DNA of 64,000 nt from Liriodendron chinense (GCA_003013855.2 ML058492.1:2821365-2885364); one strand, 5' to 3'. Positions 24,061 to 35,517 are shown, numbered from the stretch's first letter. Translations and numbers: made by a program. Notes: generated by a model not told the origin, from the letters alone.

Positions 24061-24549
24061 TGTTAGTAATTGCGGAAGTGTGGGCCTCCAGGATCCGACG
24101 GTCTACACGGTGAGATCTTTCGCAAAGCCGAGGATGTACGGTATGATCCAGCCGTCCGCCTATTTGCTACAAAACAAATGGGTCTGATCACCCCTCTGAT
24201 CCTACGGTGAAGATGGTCACCGGATCATATCTATGTCTCAGATCTGATAGATGGACTAGATGAACTCTTGAAGTTTATTCATTTCTTTTCTCTCCGTATA
24301 TCACTTATGGTTTTTCTTTTTCGTATTTTGTATCGGAAGAGAACTATCCCTTTTATAATACTCATACGAGAGATAAAAGGGATAAGATGGTGAGATGAGA
24401 TAAGGTTTATCCTTATCTCATCTAACCACCTCCGGAATTTGAAAATCAAATTCTCGGAAGGAAAAGGATACGGTAACTTCCTATGGTTCCCGATCCACTC
24501 CCTATGGGTCCTAATCCACAAGTGGGCCCCCAAAGGTCCACAACCAACA
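24061..24549 (-). repeat. 5' LTR of the Copia element
   Basis: 489 bp, direct repeat of 15954-16456. It starts TGTTAGTAATTGCGGAAG and ends CCACAACCAACA. The primer binding site abuts at 24049-24060 and target duplication CTGAT follows. Confidence 0.95.
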
Positions 24550-24784
24550 CTGATAACATTGTAGATTGACCATATAACCATAAAGTCTCATCTTTCATGA
24601 TAAAGCACTGAGCATTGGAAACTTAAGAATGTTATCTGAACTTGGTGTGGGGGCTGGTTTGAGGTGAGCTCGGACTTACTTCCAAACTCTCGGATGGGTG
24701 AGTTTTATGATAGGAGTTTCCCGAGGTTTTTTGTTCAGGGGTCTCCCACAAGGTTGTTGGTTGTCTTTGGCAGTTGCCTTTTGG

Positions 24785-24786
<2 letters not shown>

Positions 24787-24847
<61 letters not shown>
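24787..24847. repeat. (AT)n microsatellite, about 30 units
   Basis: Uninterrupted ta/at dinucleotides. Confidence 0.97.
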
Positions 24848-24849
<2 letters not shown>

Positions 24850-24852
<3 letters not shown>

Positions 24853-26830
24853 ATGCTAAGAGGTTAACTATCCAATTCAAATGGACAATTAAAAGTAAAA
24901 TGCTAAAGGACCTGAATTTGAAGGGTGAAAAGACATGGTTAAAATTGTTCAACTGATGTAATTTTGGTCATGTTCCATGTAAAATCCCACCTCTAAATCT
25001 GAGGATTCACACTACTGTATATTCGGACCACATGCATTTGATGGATGGGATACAACAACTTAAAATGGCAGAGAAACATAGTACGTTGGAGACTTAGTTC
25101 AGAATCCATAACTAGATTGAGTGTCACAAGATGTAAGGAGCAACCTGACATCTGTGTGTAATGAGACGACTCCCGATCATCTGGATCACTTAACCATGAG
25201 CCCCATTCAACAAAAATAAGCTCCGTTTCTCAGGTTCAGGTGGACATGCAAGAGCTTACAAATGTACATTAAGTGAGCCGTACTGCATATATCCAGGATA
25301 CACAGACTGAAAAATCAGTGTCCACTCATAAGGCTTACCATGTGTGTGTTGGAATTCTAGCCATTCATTTCTTTGGGGCAACCCCATTAATTTTTATTTC
25401 GGAAAAACCTTACAACGATTCTACGAAGTCATGTGGGGCCGTGATCATTTGCTGTTGTGAATGGAGGATCTCATGTGGGATCCACCTCATCCATGAGATG
25501 CGCCACCCTGTGATTTGATTGGGCCCAAAAAGCAGGCCAATTCAAAACTCAGGTTGAGACGATAGTCCCACTGTAACTCATCCAAATAGTATGTGGTGTC
25601 CATCGTTGCGCTTACTTGACTTCCAAATAGTATGTGGTGTCCACCGTTGCGCTTACTTGACATCCAATCCTCTAATCTGCACGCAACACTAGGATGAGAT
25701 TCTAAGATTCAGGTGGGCCACACTACATGAATTTTAAGGTTTTAGTCATGATTTTACACCATTTCTTGTGGTATGGCGCCTAAGTCTTGGATGGGACTTA
25801 TATTTGTCCATGGAGAAAATATGCTGGCTCACTGTATGGATCTGATGCAAATTCTCCCCAGGTGGTACGGTGTTTGGTTAATTGTAGGCATGCTCTACGT
25901 TTGACTATGCATGTAGTTAGGCCAATGTAATCTTTTTATTCCAAAGCAACACTTATGCATGAGATAAAAAAATAAAAAAATAAAATGAAGTATATGTATG
26001 AAATCTATTGTTTTAAATGAACGAAAGCTAATCTGTATATGTGTACGGGGATTAAGTGTATGGAACCTTTCCATGCACTTTAGTTCCATTAGGACACCTT
26101 GGCATACACGTCATTTATCTGAAGTGTCCATGTAGACCTACTCCACTCTTCATAACCTGCCATGAAAAAATGACGCTGATTAGATGATCCAATCTGTAAG
26201 TCTATAGCATGCGAAAATAGTGGGAAGGATTGTAAGTATAAAATAGATCTAATCATGTATGTTTAAAACCATCAGATATTTCTGTGAATTTTGCATAGGA
26301 AATGACGAGTGGACGAAGCCTGATAGGTACTAGTACAAGTGCAAGTAGGTGATCAGCAATTTTTCTGTACACTTGAGCCCACTGGATCATTTCTAAGCAT
26401 TCTGTTATAATTACTTGGATTGTGGCACGCAGGGCTGGACCAGAGGGGACGATACATTTATTTCGTTCCAAGATCTGATTTACGAAAATGTTGAACAACC
26501 AAAAGAAAAATCCCTCAGAGGAAGCATAAATAATTGGAGCATGTAATTACCCAGAGCTGTTTCTTGTCCCTCCCCCAGTCTTTAAAGAAAACAAGCACCA
26601 GCTTTGTCCTATGTTCATGGAACAGACGATGAATTCTCAGGCAAAACATCCAAAGTGTTGGAAATTCAAAATCTGCAAAACAAGAATACAAGCTCTCATG
26701 ACTTGTCGCAAACAATTTAGCGCAGAATAAGCAGCCACTGAAAGAATGGAGGATAGTGTAAACACAAATCTTCAAAGTCACCGATTTGCAAGATAACCTA
26801 CAAGGCCTGCCAGGCCTTAATGATACAAAG
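24850..26830. other. Intergenic DNA; small repeats, no confident gene
   Basis: Holds a 41-bp direct duplication (see 25581-25662), a partial foldback arm (about 25705-25845) and an 81-codon minus-strand frame (26253-26498) that has a protein-like composition but no family I recognise. Confidence 0.3.
25581..25662. repeat. 41-bp tandem duplication
   Basis: tccaaatagtatgtggtgtc...cttacttgac occurs at 25581 and again at 25622 with one difference (atcg/accg). Confidence 0.9.
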
Positions 26831-26839
26831 CACATATCC

Positions 26840-27130
26840 TTTAATTATTATTTCTCAAAGGTGGATGCTCAATAAAAAAGAAGAAGAAAAAAAAAAAACA
26901 TTTCAATCATTTAATGAAAAACCAAGTTCAAATTTCAAAATGTGTTTGATTTCTTAAAGAGAGGATGTTTGGTGGAACAATAGGAAGGTTTTCAGATCCA
27001 TTAATTATTATTTCTCAGAGGTGGATGCTCAATCAAAAAAAAAAAAAAAAAAAAAAAACCATTTCAATTATTTAATGAAAACCAAGTTCAAATTTCAAAA
27101 TGTGTTTGATTTCTTAAAGAGAGAATGTTA
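26840..27130. repeat. ~130-bp direct duplication with poly(A) core
   Basis: taattattatttctcaaagg...caaaatgtgtttgatttctt at about 26838-26970 recurs at about 27001-27130 with few changes and a different A-run length. Confidence 0.88.
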
Positions 27131-27159
27131 AGCACTTGACCAGATTTGAGACACACTAA

Positions 27160-27900
27160 CGCTGCCCACTACAGACAGTTTCTCGCTGTTCAAAATGAGT
27201 AAAATTGACTGCAATTCGTCGCCCAAATTGGGCAGATTGGTGTGCTCAAAACGTGGCCCAACTGAGATAGTTCTATGGGCCGAAACAGGGTCCAACTAGG
27301 CTGATTTGAGGGTCAAAGATGTAGCCCAACCGGTGGCCATAATTAAAGTCCCACACACTCCAAAATTTGGACAAAATTAGGCCCACACATTGCACATTGT
27401 TATGGGCCCACACTGTTCATTTTTCGGACAGCTTTGGGTTATCAAAAAGGGGATCATTTCGACCCCAAACATTGTCCAATTCATGGACAGGTCTGGGCCC
27501 CAAACACTAGACGGATTTGGGACCATTTTGAGTCCTAAACATTATGCTCACAAGGCAGACTTTTGTTTTCCAAAATGTTTGTCCACCTGGACAGATTTAC
27601 ATACAATCATATTGTCCCCAAAACAAACAGTCATGGGGCCAAATTCCGATGACTGAAAGGGCAGCTTAGGGAATCACAAATCACTGTCCAACTTGGCTAA
27701 TCTAGGGTCCAATCTGCTGTCTAAACAGACAGTTTCTGATCAAATGGTTATATTTTTTGGGCGATTCACGTTGTCCAAACTGGACAGATCCGTGGTCCAT
27801 AATGCTGTCCATGTTTGGATAGATTTTGTGGTCCAAATGTGCTATCCTTTTGAACAGATTTGTGGCCCCAAAATGCTGTCAATACGTACAACACCTATGT
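27160..27900. repeat. Degenerate minisatellite
   Basis: A phrase close to 'ctgtccaaactggacagatttggggtccaaaatg' recurs about 12-15 times at 40-60 bp spacing, all in the same orientation, with heavy divergence toward the left. Chance frames run across it; it is not coding. Confidence 0.65.
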
Positions 27901-28019
27901 CTACGCAATTTTCCCTAGTTGCATACATAGAATTGTGAAATATAAACACAGAGATTTAAACATAACTGTATATTGGCTTGTATTCAATCAAGTCACCATC
28001 CCATGTAGAATCCTCATTT

Positions 28020-29432
28020 AGAGCAAGTAAAATGTACAGAGCAACAAATGCAACAAAGAAGAGCAGGGGATATCAGTAAATTGACTCAGATGCTTGAACC
28101 TCCTTGCACTCATGAACATTAGGACATGAAGGATGATGTGCAAAATGCATGGACCAAATATGTGTGAATATTCTGAAAAAGTGGAGGATGAGTTCACATC
28201 ACGTTGCATACAAAGTTGGTGTGCCTTCAGTTGGTGACACATTTGAATAACTTCCATTAGCTTACGTTTGTCCTGTGTGGAATCAATATGACAAAGATAC
28301 AAAGACAATAGCTAGTATAAGAAATTTCATCCCCATTCATACAAGCTAGAAAAGGCATAGTATTCATCGAAATGCAGCATAGAGAAAATTCATGAAGTGA
28401 TTGGTTTATAGAATAAATTATAACAAATTCAGTTATTTGGAATAAGAAGCCACAAGCATACTTCATATCTAGAAGACTATCCTTTATATATTGGTGTACT
28501 TTGCTGGGGAATAGCTTCCTAGCTTGTGGGCAGACATCCTGCATGCCAAGATAAAGTCAATTGCTAATAGCGGGAAAGATGTAAAAATCTCTGAATAAGC
28601 AAACATCATCTGCTTGTAGATGACAAAAGGCCAACAATCAGAACATTTGATCTTCATACTAAGAATGGGAATACAATGGAAAGTAAACAACCATTTGCAA
28701 GAAACTTTTGCATGAAAGAAATGCTCCGACCTGTGATAATCTTAAAGTCCAATAAAAGACATTAATCGGTATTTTCTTTATCCCAGTACTTTGACAGGGG
28801 GCAGGACAGCTTTTGCTGAAGTGAGCTTTAGATGGGCCTTGTCCACAGTCCTGCAAGATGAGAAAGTCCTCAGGTATAAGTCTACTGTAAACTACTTAAA
28901 ACAAGAGTTGTTCATATGCAAATTATAAAAGTAAAATGAAGGCAAGAATGGCCATCGCCAAGAGAGAATTAGAAGCCGCATTATGTTAGGTTTACGTAAA
29001 ACCAATGGTGATACATTAAAGATTTTGAAAGAGAGAAAAAAAGAAAAAAGAAGAAGAGAAACTTGTGTAAAACAGGAAGTGATTTAAGCCCATCATCTTT
29101 CCTAATTGCTGCTAGGGCCTGCACAAAGTACTTGGCTTGCTTCCAACTATCCTTTAGACATAACCTTTCTAATACAAGGTCTATTGAGCCGCAATTAAAC
29201 CACTAAAATATATCAACAGAAAAGGTAGTATGAAAAGCTTCAACTTCTATTGAGTTAAAGATCTCTTTGGCTTGCACCTAGAGATTTTTGGCAGTTGTTC
29301 ATGGATGGTTCCACCAGCCATTCTTAAAACATGCACAATACCCTCTTTCATTATTTCATACTCCTCTTTAAGAAGGTGAAGGAGATCCTCTTCAGCCCCC
29401 ATCAGAAACAATGGAAAGAAAGACGAAATAAT
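28020..29432 (-). pseudogene. PDS5-like (sister-chromatid cohesion factor) pseudogene fragment, introns retained
   Basis: Five minus-strand blocks line up in the order of plant PDS5/SPO76 HEAT-repeat proteins. Block 1 (about 29290-29432): FFPLFLMGAEEDLLHLLKEE and KEGIVHVLRMAGGTIHEQL. Block 2 (about 29060-29190): SIDLVLERLCLKDSWKQAKY and QALAAIRKDDGLKSLPVLHK. Block 3 (about 28731-28851): VDKAHLKLTSAKAVL then, in shifted frames, LSKYWD and KIPINVFYWTLRLSQ. Block 4 (about 28440-28538): DVCPQARKLFPSKVHQYIKD. Block 5 (about 28020-28285): KLMEVIQMCHQLKAHQL, then shifted HHPSCPNVHECKEVQA. Blocks begin after pyrimidine-AG acceptors (ttttcag, cttgcag, gcatgcag) and are separated by non-coding spacers, so this is a copied genomic segment, not a processed copy. 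Frameshifts in blocks 3 and 5 and stops make it dead. Family assignment is from memory of conserved segments. Confidence 0.7.
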
Positions 29433-29874
29433 CTGAAAATGCAACTTAAAAGTGATTCAGAAACATGGACTCACAGATGTTATGGAAAGATTCAAGAAAG
29501 ATGACTAACATAATACAGAGTGGAGAAGTCATTCATTACATCAAGCAGGATTCATATTTCAAAGGGTTGATAGAAACTAATCGTTAAGGCCAGCTCTATA
29601 TGACTTCAACTACAGTGATTCAGGAACTATTCTACAGAACAGGGAGGTGGATGATAAGTTATTACAATGGAAGGAATCTAAGTAATGAAATAAAATAAAA
29701 TAAGAGCAACAATGAGATGCAGAAGGTTACAATATGTAAAGGACACTTTTGTCTTGTATGTGATCTTTTCAACCCTCCCAGTAAATCAGCCATTGTAAAA
29801 GAAAACTAAATAGATCTTATGGATCTGACCACCTACTGCAGGAATGAATAGTATGAAACCTGAAATGTCCTGAA

Positions 29875-31812
29875 GTCCGGACCACAGTAACACCCCGATC
29901 CATAGCTTAAGTGATAGGTTGAGTGAAGATAACCTCGTTTCAACACTGAGATCTTTGTTAGTGCACTGATTTGTGCACTGTATTGTCAATTGCGTGAACG
30001 TATGAGTCAGTCAAGTCTTGTGAGCCCCGACGAAGATTGAAGACTCAAGACTTAAAGACCAAAGTAGCTTTCCGCACTCAAGTTCAAACCAAATCAAGCT
30101 CGGAAGGTAAGTTGTACATAGACAGCCTATAGGATCCCAAAACACCCAAGGCTATCACATTCGAATCACACTTTATGATTGCCAGTTGATCCACGGACTT
30201 AAGGTCAAGATGATCAGTCTTAGACCTCCATTATGTAGGTGCCAATCAGTTGAAAAAAATAGGAAACCATTTCTGTGTACACCTTAAAAGACGACGGAGT
30301 TCACCTCATATCAGGCCATGAAATTAAGCCTGATGACCGGTCGGATGAAGCAGGTATTCAGACAGCAAGCTGTTTTAAGAGAGAAACTCATCTCTGTCTG
30401 GCTGAAGACCAGTTTGAGGACCGATCGCTGACCTTTCAAGACCGGTAGCACGACCGGTCATATATGGACGAAAAACATCCAGCAACATTTTGGGAAAAAA
30501 TGGTTTAAAGGGAGACCGATCTGAGGACCGGTCACTGACCTCCCAAGACCAGCCGCACGACCGGTCGCAAATGGACCAAATCTGTCCAATGACCTCAGGG
30601 CTACATTTTATGAAGGAAGACCGGTCAGAGGCTCAATCAAGACCGGTCCTCAGGGGTCTTAGACAGGTCGTACGTTACCGTTTTATATCCGTTGGAGCCC
30701 GATTCTTGGAGCCTATATAAAAGGCATATTTCGAGGGTTTTAAGGGTATCTCTTGCACACCCATTGAGAGCATTAAGAGAGGCAATTAAGACATTCACCT
30801 AATTTCTTTTGCTCATCATAGTCTTGAGTTCATCCTTCAAACTTAGCCATTAATGACACTACATTGAGTATTCAAAGCTCGGTTTGAACAATGAACTCAA
30901 GCATGGCATTCATGACTGTCCCTATCATTGAATCTTCAACTTGAAGTCATTTATAGCCATTGAATGATCAGATTAATTGTTCCTTCATTAACCATTGCAT
31001 TGTAATAGGCAAATGGAACATCAATACCTCCTCCAACCTACCCGACACTAGTCTAGGATTATCATATGCATTGGTAGCTGATTGTGAGAGCTTGGAAAGG
31101 AGCTAAAGCATTTGTGGAAGCTGAAGCTACTCAACGGCGCTGAATCAGGGCTCATCTCTTGTAAGTGTTTAAGCTTATAGAGTCCATTGTTTGATTCCCC
31201 TTTCTTGTTGAGATTGGGGTCTAGAGATTGTGACCCAATCTCGGAGTTGTCCTTGAGTAAGACGTGTAAGTCCTAGCGTAGGCCTCCGACACAAGAGAAT
31301 ACGTGCGTTGTCCTTGTGTAGGATTTGAGGAGTCCTTGTGTAGGAATAGGCCTTGTGTAGGTTGTAAAGGTTGAGAGGTAAACCTCATTTAAAACCTCCG
31401 ATAGTGAATGTCGGTGTACTCAAAGGAGTTTGACAAAATGCTTATATGCCATCTTTGAATGATCAATACAATCATGCATATGAACTATTTGATTAAATGC
31501 TTCTCTTAGTATAATTGATCATTTAAAAAGATCTTATTTGATCTATTTACTTGCATTTACATACATTAAATTGGTAAATTGATTGGTGAATGCTTTTGAG
31601 GTTTTAATTGACAAAGAATTTGTAAAAAATCCTATTCACCCCCCTCTAGGACATAAGCATGCCTTCAAGCTTATCTTAATAGCAGTGCAAACCGCAATTT
31701 CAGTCTTGGTATCGATTCTCAAGTGGGGGTGGCTAACATTGCGGTGTGACTAACAATGGGGTTACGTGTATTAACAGTGGCATGCATGTGTGTACTAACC
31801 CAAAAAAAAAAA
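29875..31812 (+). mobile_element. tRNA-derived SINE interrupted by a solo LTR
   Basis: The left piece (29875-29955) has an A-box-like tagcttaagtgataggttg. The right piece (from 31703) continues with a B-box-like ttggtatcgattctc and closes in acccaaaaaaaaaaa (31798-31812). Imperfect direct repeats flank it: aatgtcctgaagt (29864-29876) and aagttcctgaact (31811-31823). Joining the two pieces in thought restores one tRNA-like head, which supports the nesting. Confidence 0.6.
29956..31702 (+). mobile_element. Solo LTR, 1.75 kb, probably of a Copia (long-LTR type) element
   Basis: Begins TGTTAGTGCACTGA and ends in ...GCAATTTCA. Flanks are ATCTT (29951-29955) and GTCTT (31703-31707), four of five identical. 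A TATA box (cctatataaaagg, about 30711-30723) with downstream transcribed-type sequence fits U3-R-U5 order, and the U5 end has the phrase attcacccccctctagg common in plant Copia LTRs. The U3 part carries a cluster of ACCGGT palindromes. No primer site or coding sequence follows. The alternative, that ttggtatcgattc is a decayed primer site, is less likely because the same bases complete the SINE B box. Confidence 0.65.
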
Positions 31813-32750
31813 GTTCCTGAACTAGAGTAATGGCGCTTGCACACAGTAATGCAAGGTCCAATCACTATATTCATAGACCTTAACTTTCTATGAATATAGA
31901 GTCAAGTCAGGTAAAGACTAGGTCAAACTATTTCCTGACTAGGCATTGGGCTAGGTTGAGTTCTTGACTTACTAAACTATGGTACATATGACCTACCCCA
32001 AAAAATCATGCTCATCCACTCATAATCTGGCGTGCTTGTGCATACATTCAATGATGTCTAGAAACACTTCCACAATTTTATAAATTTAATATTAAAGTCA
32101 ATAATTTTAAAATTTTTAGGTACATTTATAAAAATTTCCATAATTAAAGTTATACTTTATAATTAAAAAATATATTATAAAAATTAAAATTACTTAAAAA
32201 ATTATTGAAAAAGAAATTTATCATTAAATATTTAAAATATTGTACCATAATGGAGGAGTATGACCTGAAAATTGCATTTATCAGATAATTGTACTCTTTC
32301 CTTGGGTGACCATAAAATGGACAATTGGAAAGAAAATATGGCAAGTAACTGAGGATTGAAGGCTTGTGTGCCATAATGGAGGAGTAAGACGAAGTGCAGC
32401 TTGAATTGGCGCAAAAAGAGGTGATCTCCCGGCATGTGTGCCAGATACAGCCACTTAGCAGGTGGGGCATATGATGGGCACGTCCTGACCCACAATCAGT
32501 CTGGTCCATTCGTTGGGTGACCATACCTGTATGAGAAAGATCAAGGAAAAGGATGATGATGACAAGTACTCGATCGTCTAACACCACTGACCTGGTGGGC
32601 CACCACGTCAACCAGCCCATCTGCATCATCGAGCAAATGGCTCTAACTTGTGGGCTATGACAGCTATGGCTTATCCATTTGGTGACCCAGAGTTGGGAAA
32701 TTGCACATGCATAGCATAGCAATAAAAGAACACAAAATCATTTATACTTA
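31813..32750. other. AT-rich flank of the U2 gene (3' side)
   Basis: No coding frame recognised. Strongly AT-rich from 32060 to 32240. Confidence 0.3.
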
Positions 32751-32757
32751 GTTTTGG
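32738..32757 (-). terminator. 3' box of the U2 gene
   Basis: The minus strand reads CAAAACTAAGTATAA directly after the RNA body, which fits the plant pattern CA(N3-10)AGTNNAA used for 3'-end formation of polymerase II snRNAs. Confidence 0.75.
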
Positions 32758-32953
32758 GAGGGGTGCGCCAGGCCCATGCAATAGTGCAAAGCAAAGGCCA
32801 CGCTTGAAGTCCCCAGTAGCAAGCTACTGTGGTGGGCCCTCCCCCACAAGAAATTAATTTAATATCATGTGAGCCGATGGCCCACGTATCAGATATTAAA
32901 CTGATAAGAACAGATACTACACTTGATCTTAGCCAAAAGGCCGAGAAAGGTAT
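32751..32953 (-). ncRNA. U2: U2 spliceosomal snRNA gene
   Basis: The minus strand starts ATACCTTTCTCGGCCTTTTG at 32953 and continues with the near-invariant U2 5' half. This includes the branch-point recognition GTGTAGTA (32915-32922), stem-loop II, an Sm-like site (AATTTCTTG, about 32847-32855), and the 3' stem-loops ending near CTCCCAAAAC. The length is about 203 nt to the last plausible base, close to the usual plant U2 (~196 nt). I see no disabling change. U2 pairs with intron branch points and with U6 in the spliceosome. Complete promoter and 3'-end elements surround it (separate entries), so this is a likely functional copy, not a retro-pseudogene. The long plus-strand frame overlapping it is spurious. 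Confidence 0.96.
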
Positions 32954-32978
32954 GCTTTCCTCTCTCTCCTTCCATTCC

Positions 32979-32985
32979 TTTTATA
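32979..32985 (-). promoter_or_regulatory. TATA box of the U2 gene
   Basis: The minus strand reads TATAAAA about 26-32 bases upstream of the start. The gap to the USE is 35 bases, the longer spacing that in plants specifies RNA polymerase II rather than polymerase III. Confidence 0.9.
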
Positions 32986-33020
32986 CTACGGCTACTCCCA
33001 TCTTCTCCTCTCTCTGTAGT

Positions 33021-33030
33021 CGATGTGGGA
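33021..33030 (-). promoter_or_regulatory. Upstream sequence element (USE) of the U2 gene
   Basis: The minus strand reads TCCCACATCG, the plant snRNA USE core, 68 bases upstream of the start. Confidence 0.93.
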
Positions 33031-34495
33031 CTAAACTCAAACATGGCACGTGCTGGAATGGGCGTATGAGAATCAAGCCGTTGGCTAACAGGCCACACCA
33101 GCACTTTGAATTTGGTCCGCAGGTCAACTCCTTTACCATCCATTTCTTTTCACAAGTTCATATTGCCCCACCTGGCAAATGGATGGCGTGGGTTTTGGAT
33201 GAGAGCATAGATGTAGAGGGTTTGCCTGATAAACGGCCTAGATCCTCTCCATGTATCAAGCTTCAGTGCCTGCTTGCCAGAGTATGATGTTAAAACCAAC
33301 GGCTCTGAGTAACATTGGCCCTCTGCAGGCTTGTCCCTCTAGTCACACATTCAAGCCATACAACAGTGGTGGCACCTCGAAGAAAATGGCAAGTAACTGA
33401 CAATAAGAAAGAATAAGGCAGATTCAAAGCTAAAGTGGACCTCATCACAATACAGTGAGGATTGAAGGCCTGCATTTAATAACTTCTTGGGGCCACAGGA
33501 CTTTCCGATCAATCTGATGCTTATTTTTCAGCTTTGCCATTGTCTGTATGAACTTATATATAGGTTGGATCTCAAATAAACATCATGGTGGGCCTCAGGA
33601 AGGTTTCAACGGTGGCCCTCAAATAAAAATTGTGAGAATGTTAAGGCTGCTAATTGTTCATGGAGGTATAACGGCTGGATTGAAGGCTTGCTGAAGGTCG
33701 TTTTGAGGGGGCTGTGCCTCATAAGTTTTGACGGCCTCAAGCCTTGTGGGGATCATGTCTCTCCAGGTGTGATCTAACGGATGGGCCATAAAGCAAAATC
33801 CATGCCAAGTAGGGTGATCTAATGTGGCTGATATGTGGGCATCTTTTAGAGGGATAAAATAAAAGTACTGAATGAGCAGAATTAAATCTAAAACATCCAT
33901 CTAAGAGAATTCATCGAATTCAATGGTCACAGCCACATCTCAATGGCGCAGGTTTGAACCGTTTACAAGTGCTTGTTAGCCCAGTCCGACCATACCCATT
34001 AGTAAGGGCAATTTTATAATATATAGAATATGTAAATAACACACCATTTCTTGTTCTTTTTTGTTACTCTTGGGAGTCTTTACGGTCTGTTTGCATGGTA
34101 ATGTATGGGTGCCACGATCTGATTCTGGAACCTGAAATATTAATTTCATTGGTTTTGTATCGATCCCGCTTGAGTCCATCGCTATTTAGCCCGTACGTGA
34201 TGGACCCACCGTTGCTGCATGGTATGATTATCCAACCGTCCACCTTCTAGGCATTGAGTTGATGGGTTAATGTTAAAAGATCATAGGATTGATTTTGATT
34301 TGTACCAGTCCCAGTGACGATCTCCAGTTGGACGGACATCATACCATTGACGGATATCTGTACAGATGGACCGTCAAAGATCATCCATGTTGGCAGGCAT
34401 CTCCATCAAAGATGGGCCAAGCAATGAACAACAGCTACCCATGTTCTCAAATCTCAACTGTTCAGAGTCATTTTCTTACCTGCATACATTACGCA
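33031..34495. other. Intergenic DNA between U2 and the hAT/Gypsy nest
   Basis: Includes a worn foldback-MITE centre (about 33415-33630: aaggcagattcaaagctaaa, aacatcatggtgggcctcagg). No gene is recognised. Confidence 0.35.
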
Positions 34496-34875
34496 CTCCC
34501 ATTTAGAGTTGGACACGAACAACAATTTACCAAATAGTTGGCTCAGTTCGGATTGAAAAAAATGAACTGAATAACCGGTTCGAAAGCGGAACAAACTTGA
34601 TTGAACTTGATTTTCGTTGTTCGAAAATATTTCGAACCGCACACGAACAGACCTCTATTTGATTCGATTTGGTTTGTTTTACTGGTTTAAATTTGTCCGA
34701 TTCGAATTGGTTCCATTTGGTTCGAATGAGATATATAGTATAAATAGTTTTTTTTTTTACCCCTCATTTTTCACTCAACCTCAGTCGGCTCTAACAATTT
34801 TACCCTGCCTGAAGAACAACCGAAACCCTAATCCTCCCTAGCCCGTCCGACCATCTTTCTCACTCTGATGCTCGT

Positions 34876-35517
34876 TGTTGATGCTCGGAAATAGTCAACA
34901 GACGAAATGAGATGACCTCCAACTGGTCAACAAATGAGTACAGCTGATCTCCGGTAGGTGTGCGGTCTGGATCTGAGCCGGAAGCTCCTTAGATCCTGCA
35001 GAACACAAAGGAAAGCAAAAGAAGAAGGGGTGGCTGGGGTCCAGCCGTTAGCCCTCCGATGCCTAAGTTAGTTTGGATTCTAAAAAGGATGATCGTATCA
35101 GTTGTTGTGTCATACCTTGATAATGAAGAGGACGCATCAATTTATAGACTTAGGTTGCAGGGTTGCATTCCCTTTTTGTAGTCGTGATGTTCGTAGAGGA
35201 AATCTCGGATCTCTGAGATTTCCTGAGCTATCCCGTGATCTTTGGAGATTTTTGACGGGTTGGTTAGAGATTTCCCGGATTCTTTTCCTCTTATTGCGCG
35301 CAAACTTAAGAAAATTGCGGTAACGGAACCAACTCGTTACAATGAAAGAGGTCAGCCTTATGAGGTCGTTTAGAGGGATCGCCTCTTCTCTCTAGGCTAG
35401 GTCGGTCAGACTTGACGACCTGTTTTCAGGGTTGTGCTGTCTGACCTCAGGTCGAATTCGAGCTAAACAGGCTGATCCAGATCTATTCTGAGGTCAGCTC
35501 GTATTCTTCCCACAATA
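34876..35517 (-). repeat. 3' LTR of the Gypsy element
   Basis: 642 bp. It is the same sequence with scattered changes and lacks ctctctcgaga-like bases found near 44637. A purine tract lies just inside (35518-35535 region). Confidence 0.93.

Larger units (their letters stand above)
15954..24549 (-). mobile_element. Complete Copia LTR retrotransposon, disabled, minus strand
   Basis: Two LTRs in direct repeat (15954-16456 and 24061-24549) start TGTTAGTAATTGCGG and end in AACA. The five bases CTGAT flank the whole element on both sides (15949-15953, 24550-24554). Next to the right-hand 5' LTR is a primer site (24049-24059; TGGTATCAGAG on the minus strand, initiator tRNA-Met). A purine tract (gagtgggaga, 16457-16466) borders the 3' LTR. 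Domain order gag-protease-integrase-RT-RNase H is Copia. By eye the LTRs differ at about 17 of 487 aligned sites plus a 14-bp indel, so the insertion is moderately old. Pol carries two frameshifts and gag an early stop. Confidence 0.95.

Noticed and set aside
26515..26835. A 106-codon minus-strand frame as a further PDS5 exon
   Set aside because: No segment matches the expected continuation of PDS5, and the minisatellite separates it from the pseudogene.
27390..27938. Plus-strand frames across 27.4-27.9 kb
   Set aside because: They follow from the minisatellite period and are not a protein gene.
31703..31720. Primer binding site after the 1.75-kb LTR (ttggtatcgattc)
   Set aside because: The bases complete a tRNA-like B box with the sequence left of the LTR, and no retroelement internal sequence follows.
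32829..33287. A 152-codon plus-strand frame
   Set aside because: It runs antisense through the U2 snRNA gene and its promoter, and the translation is chance.
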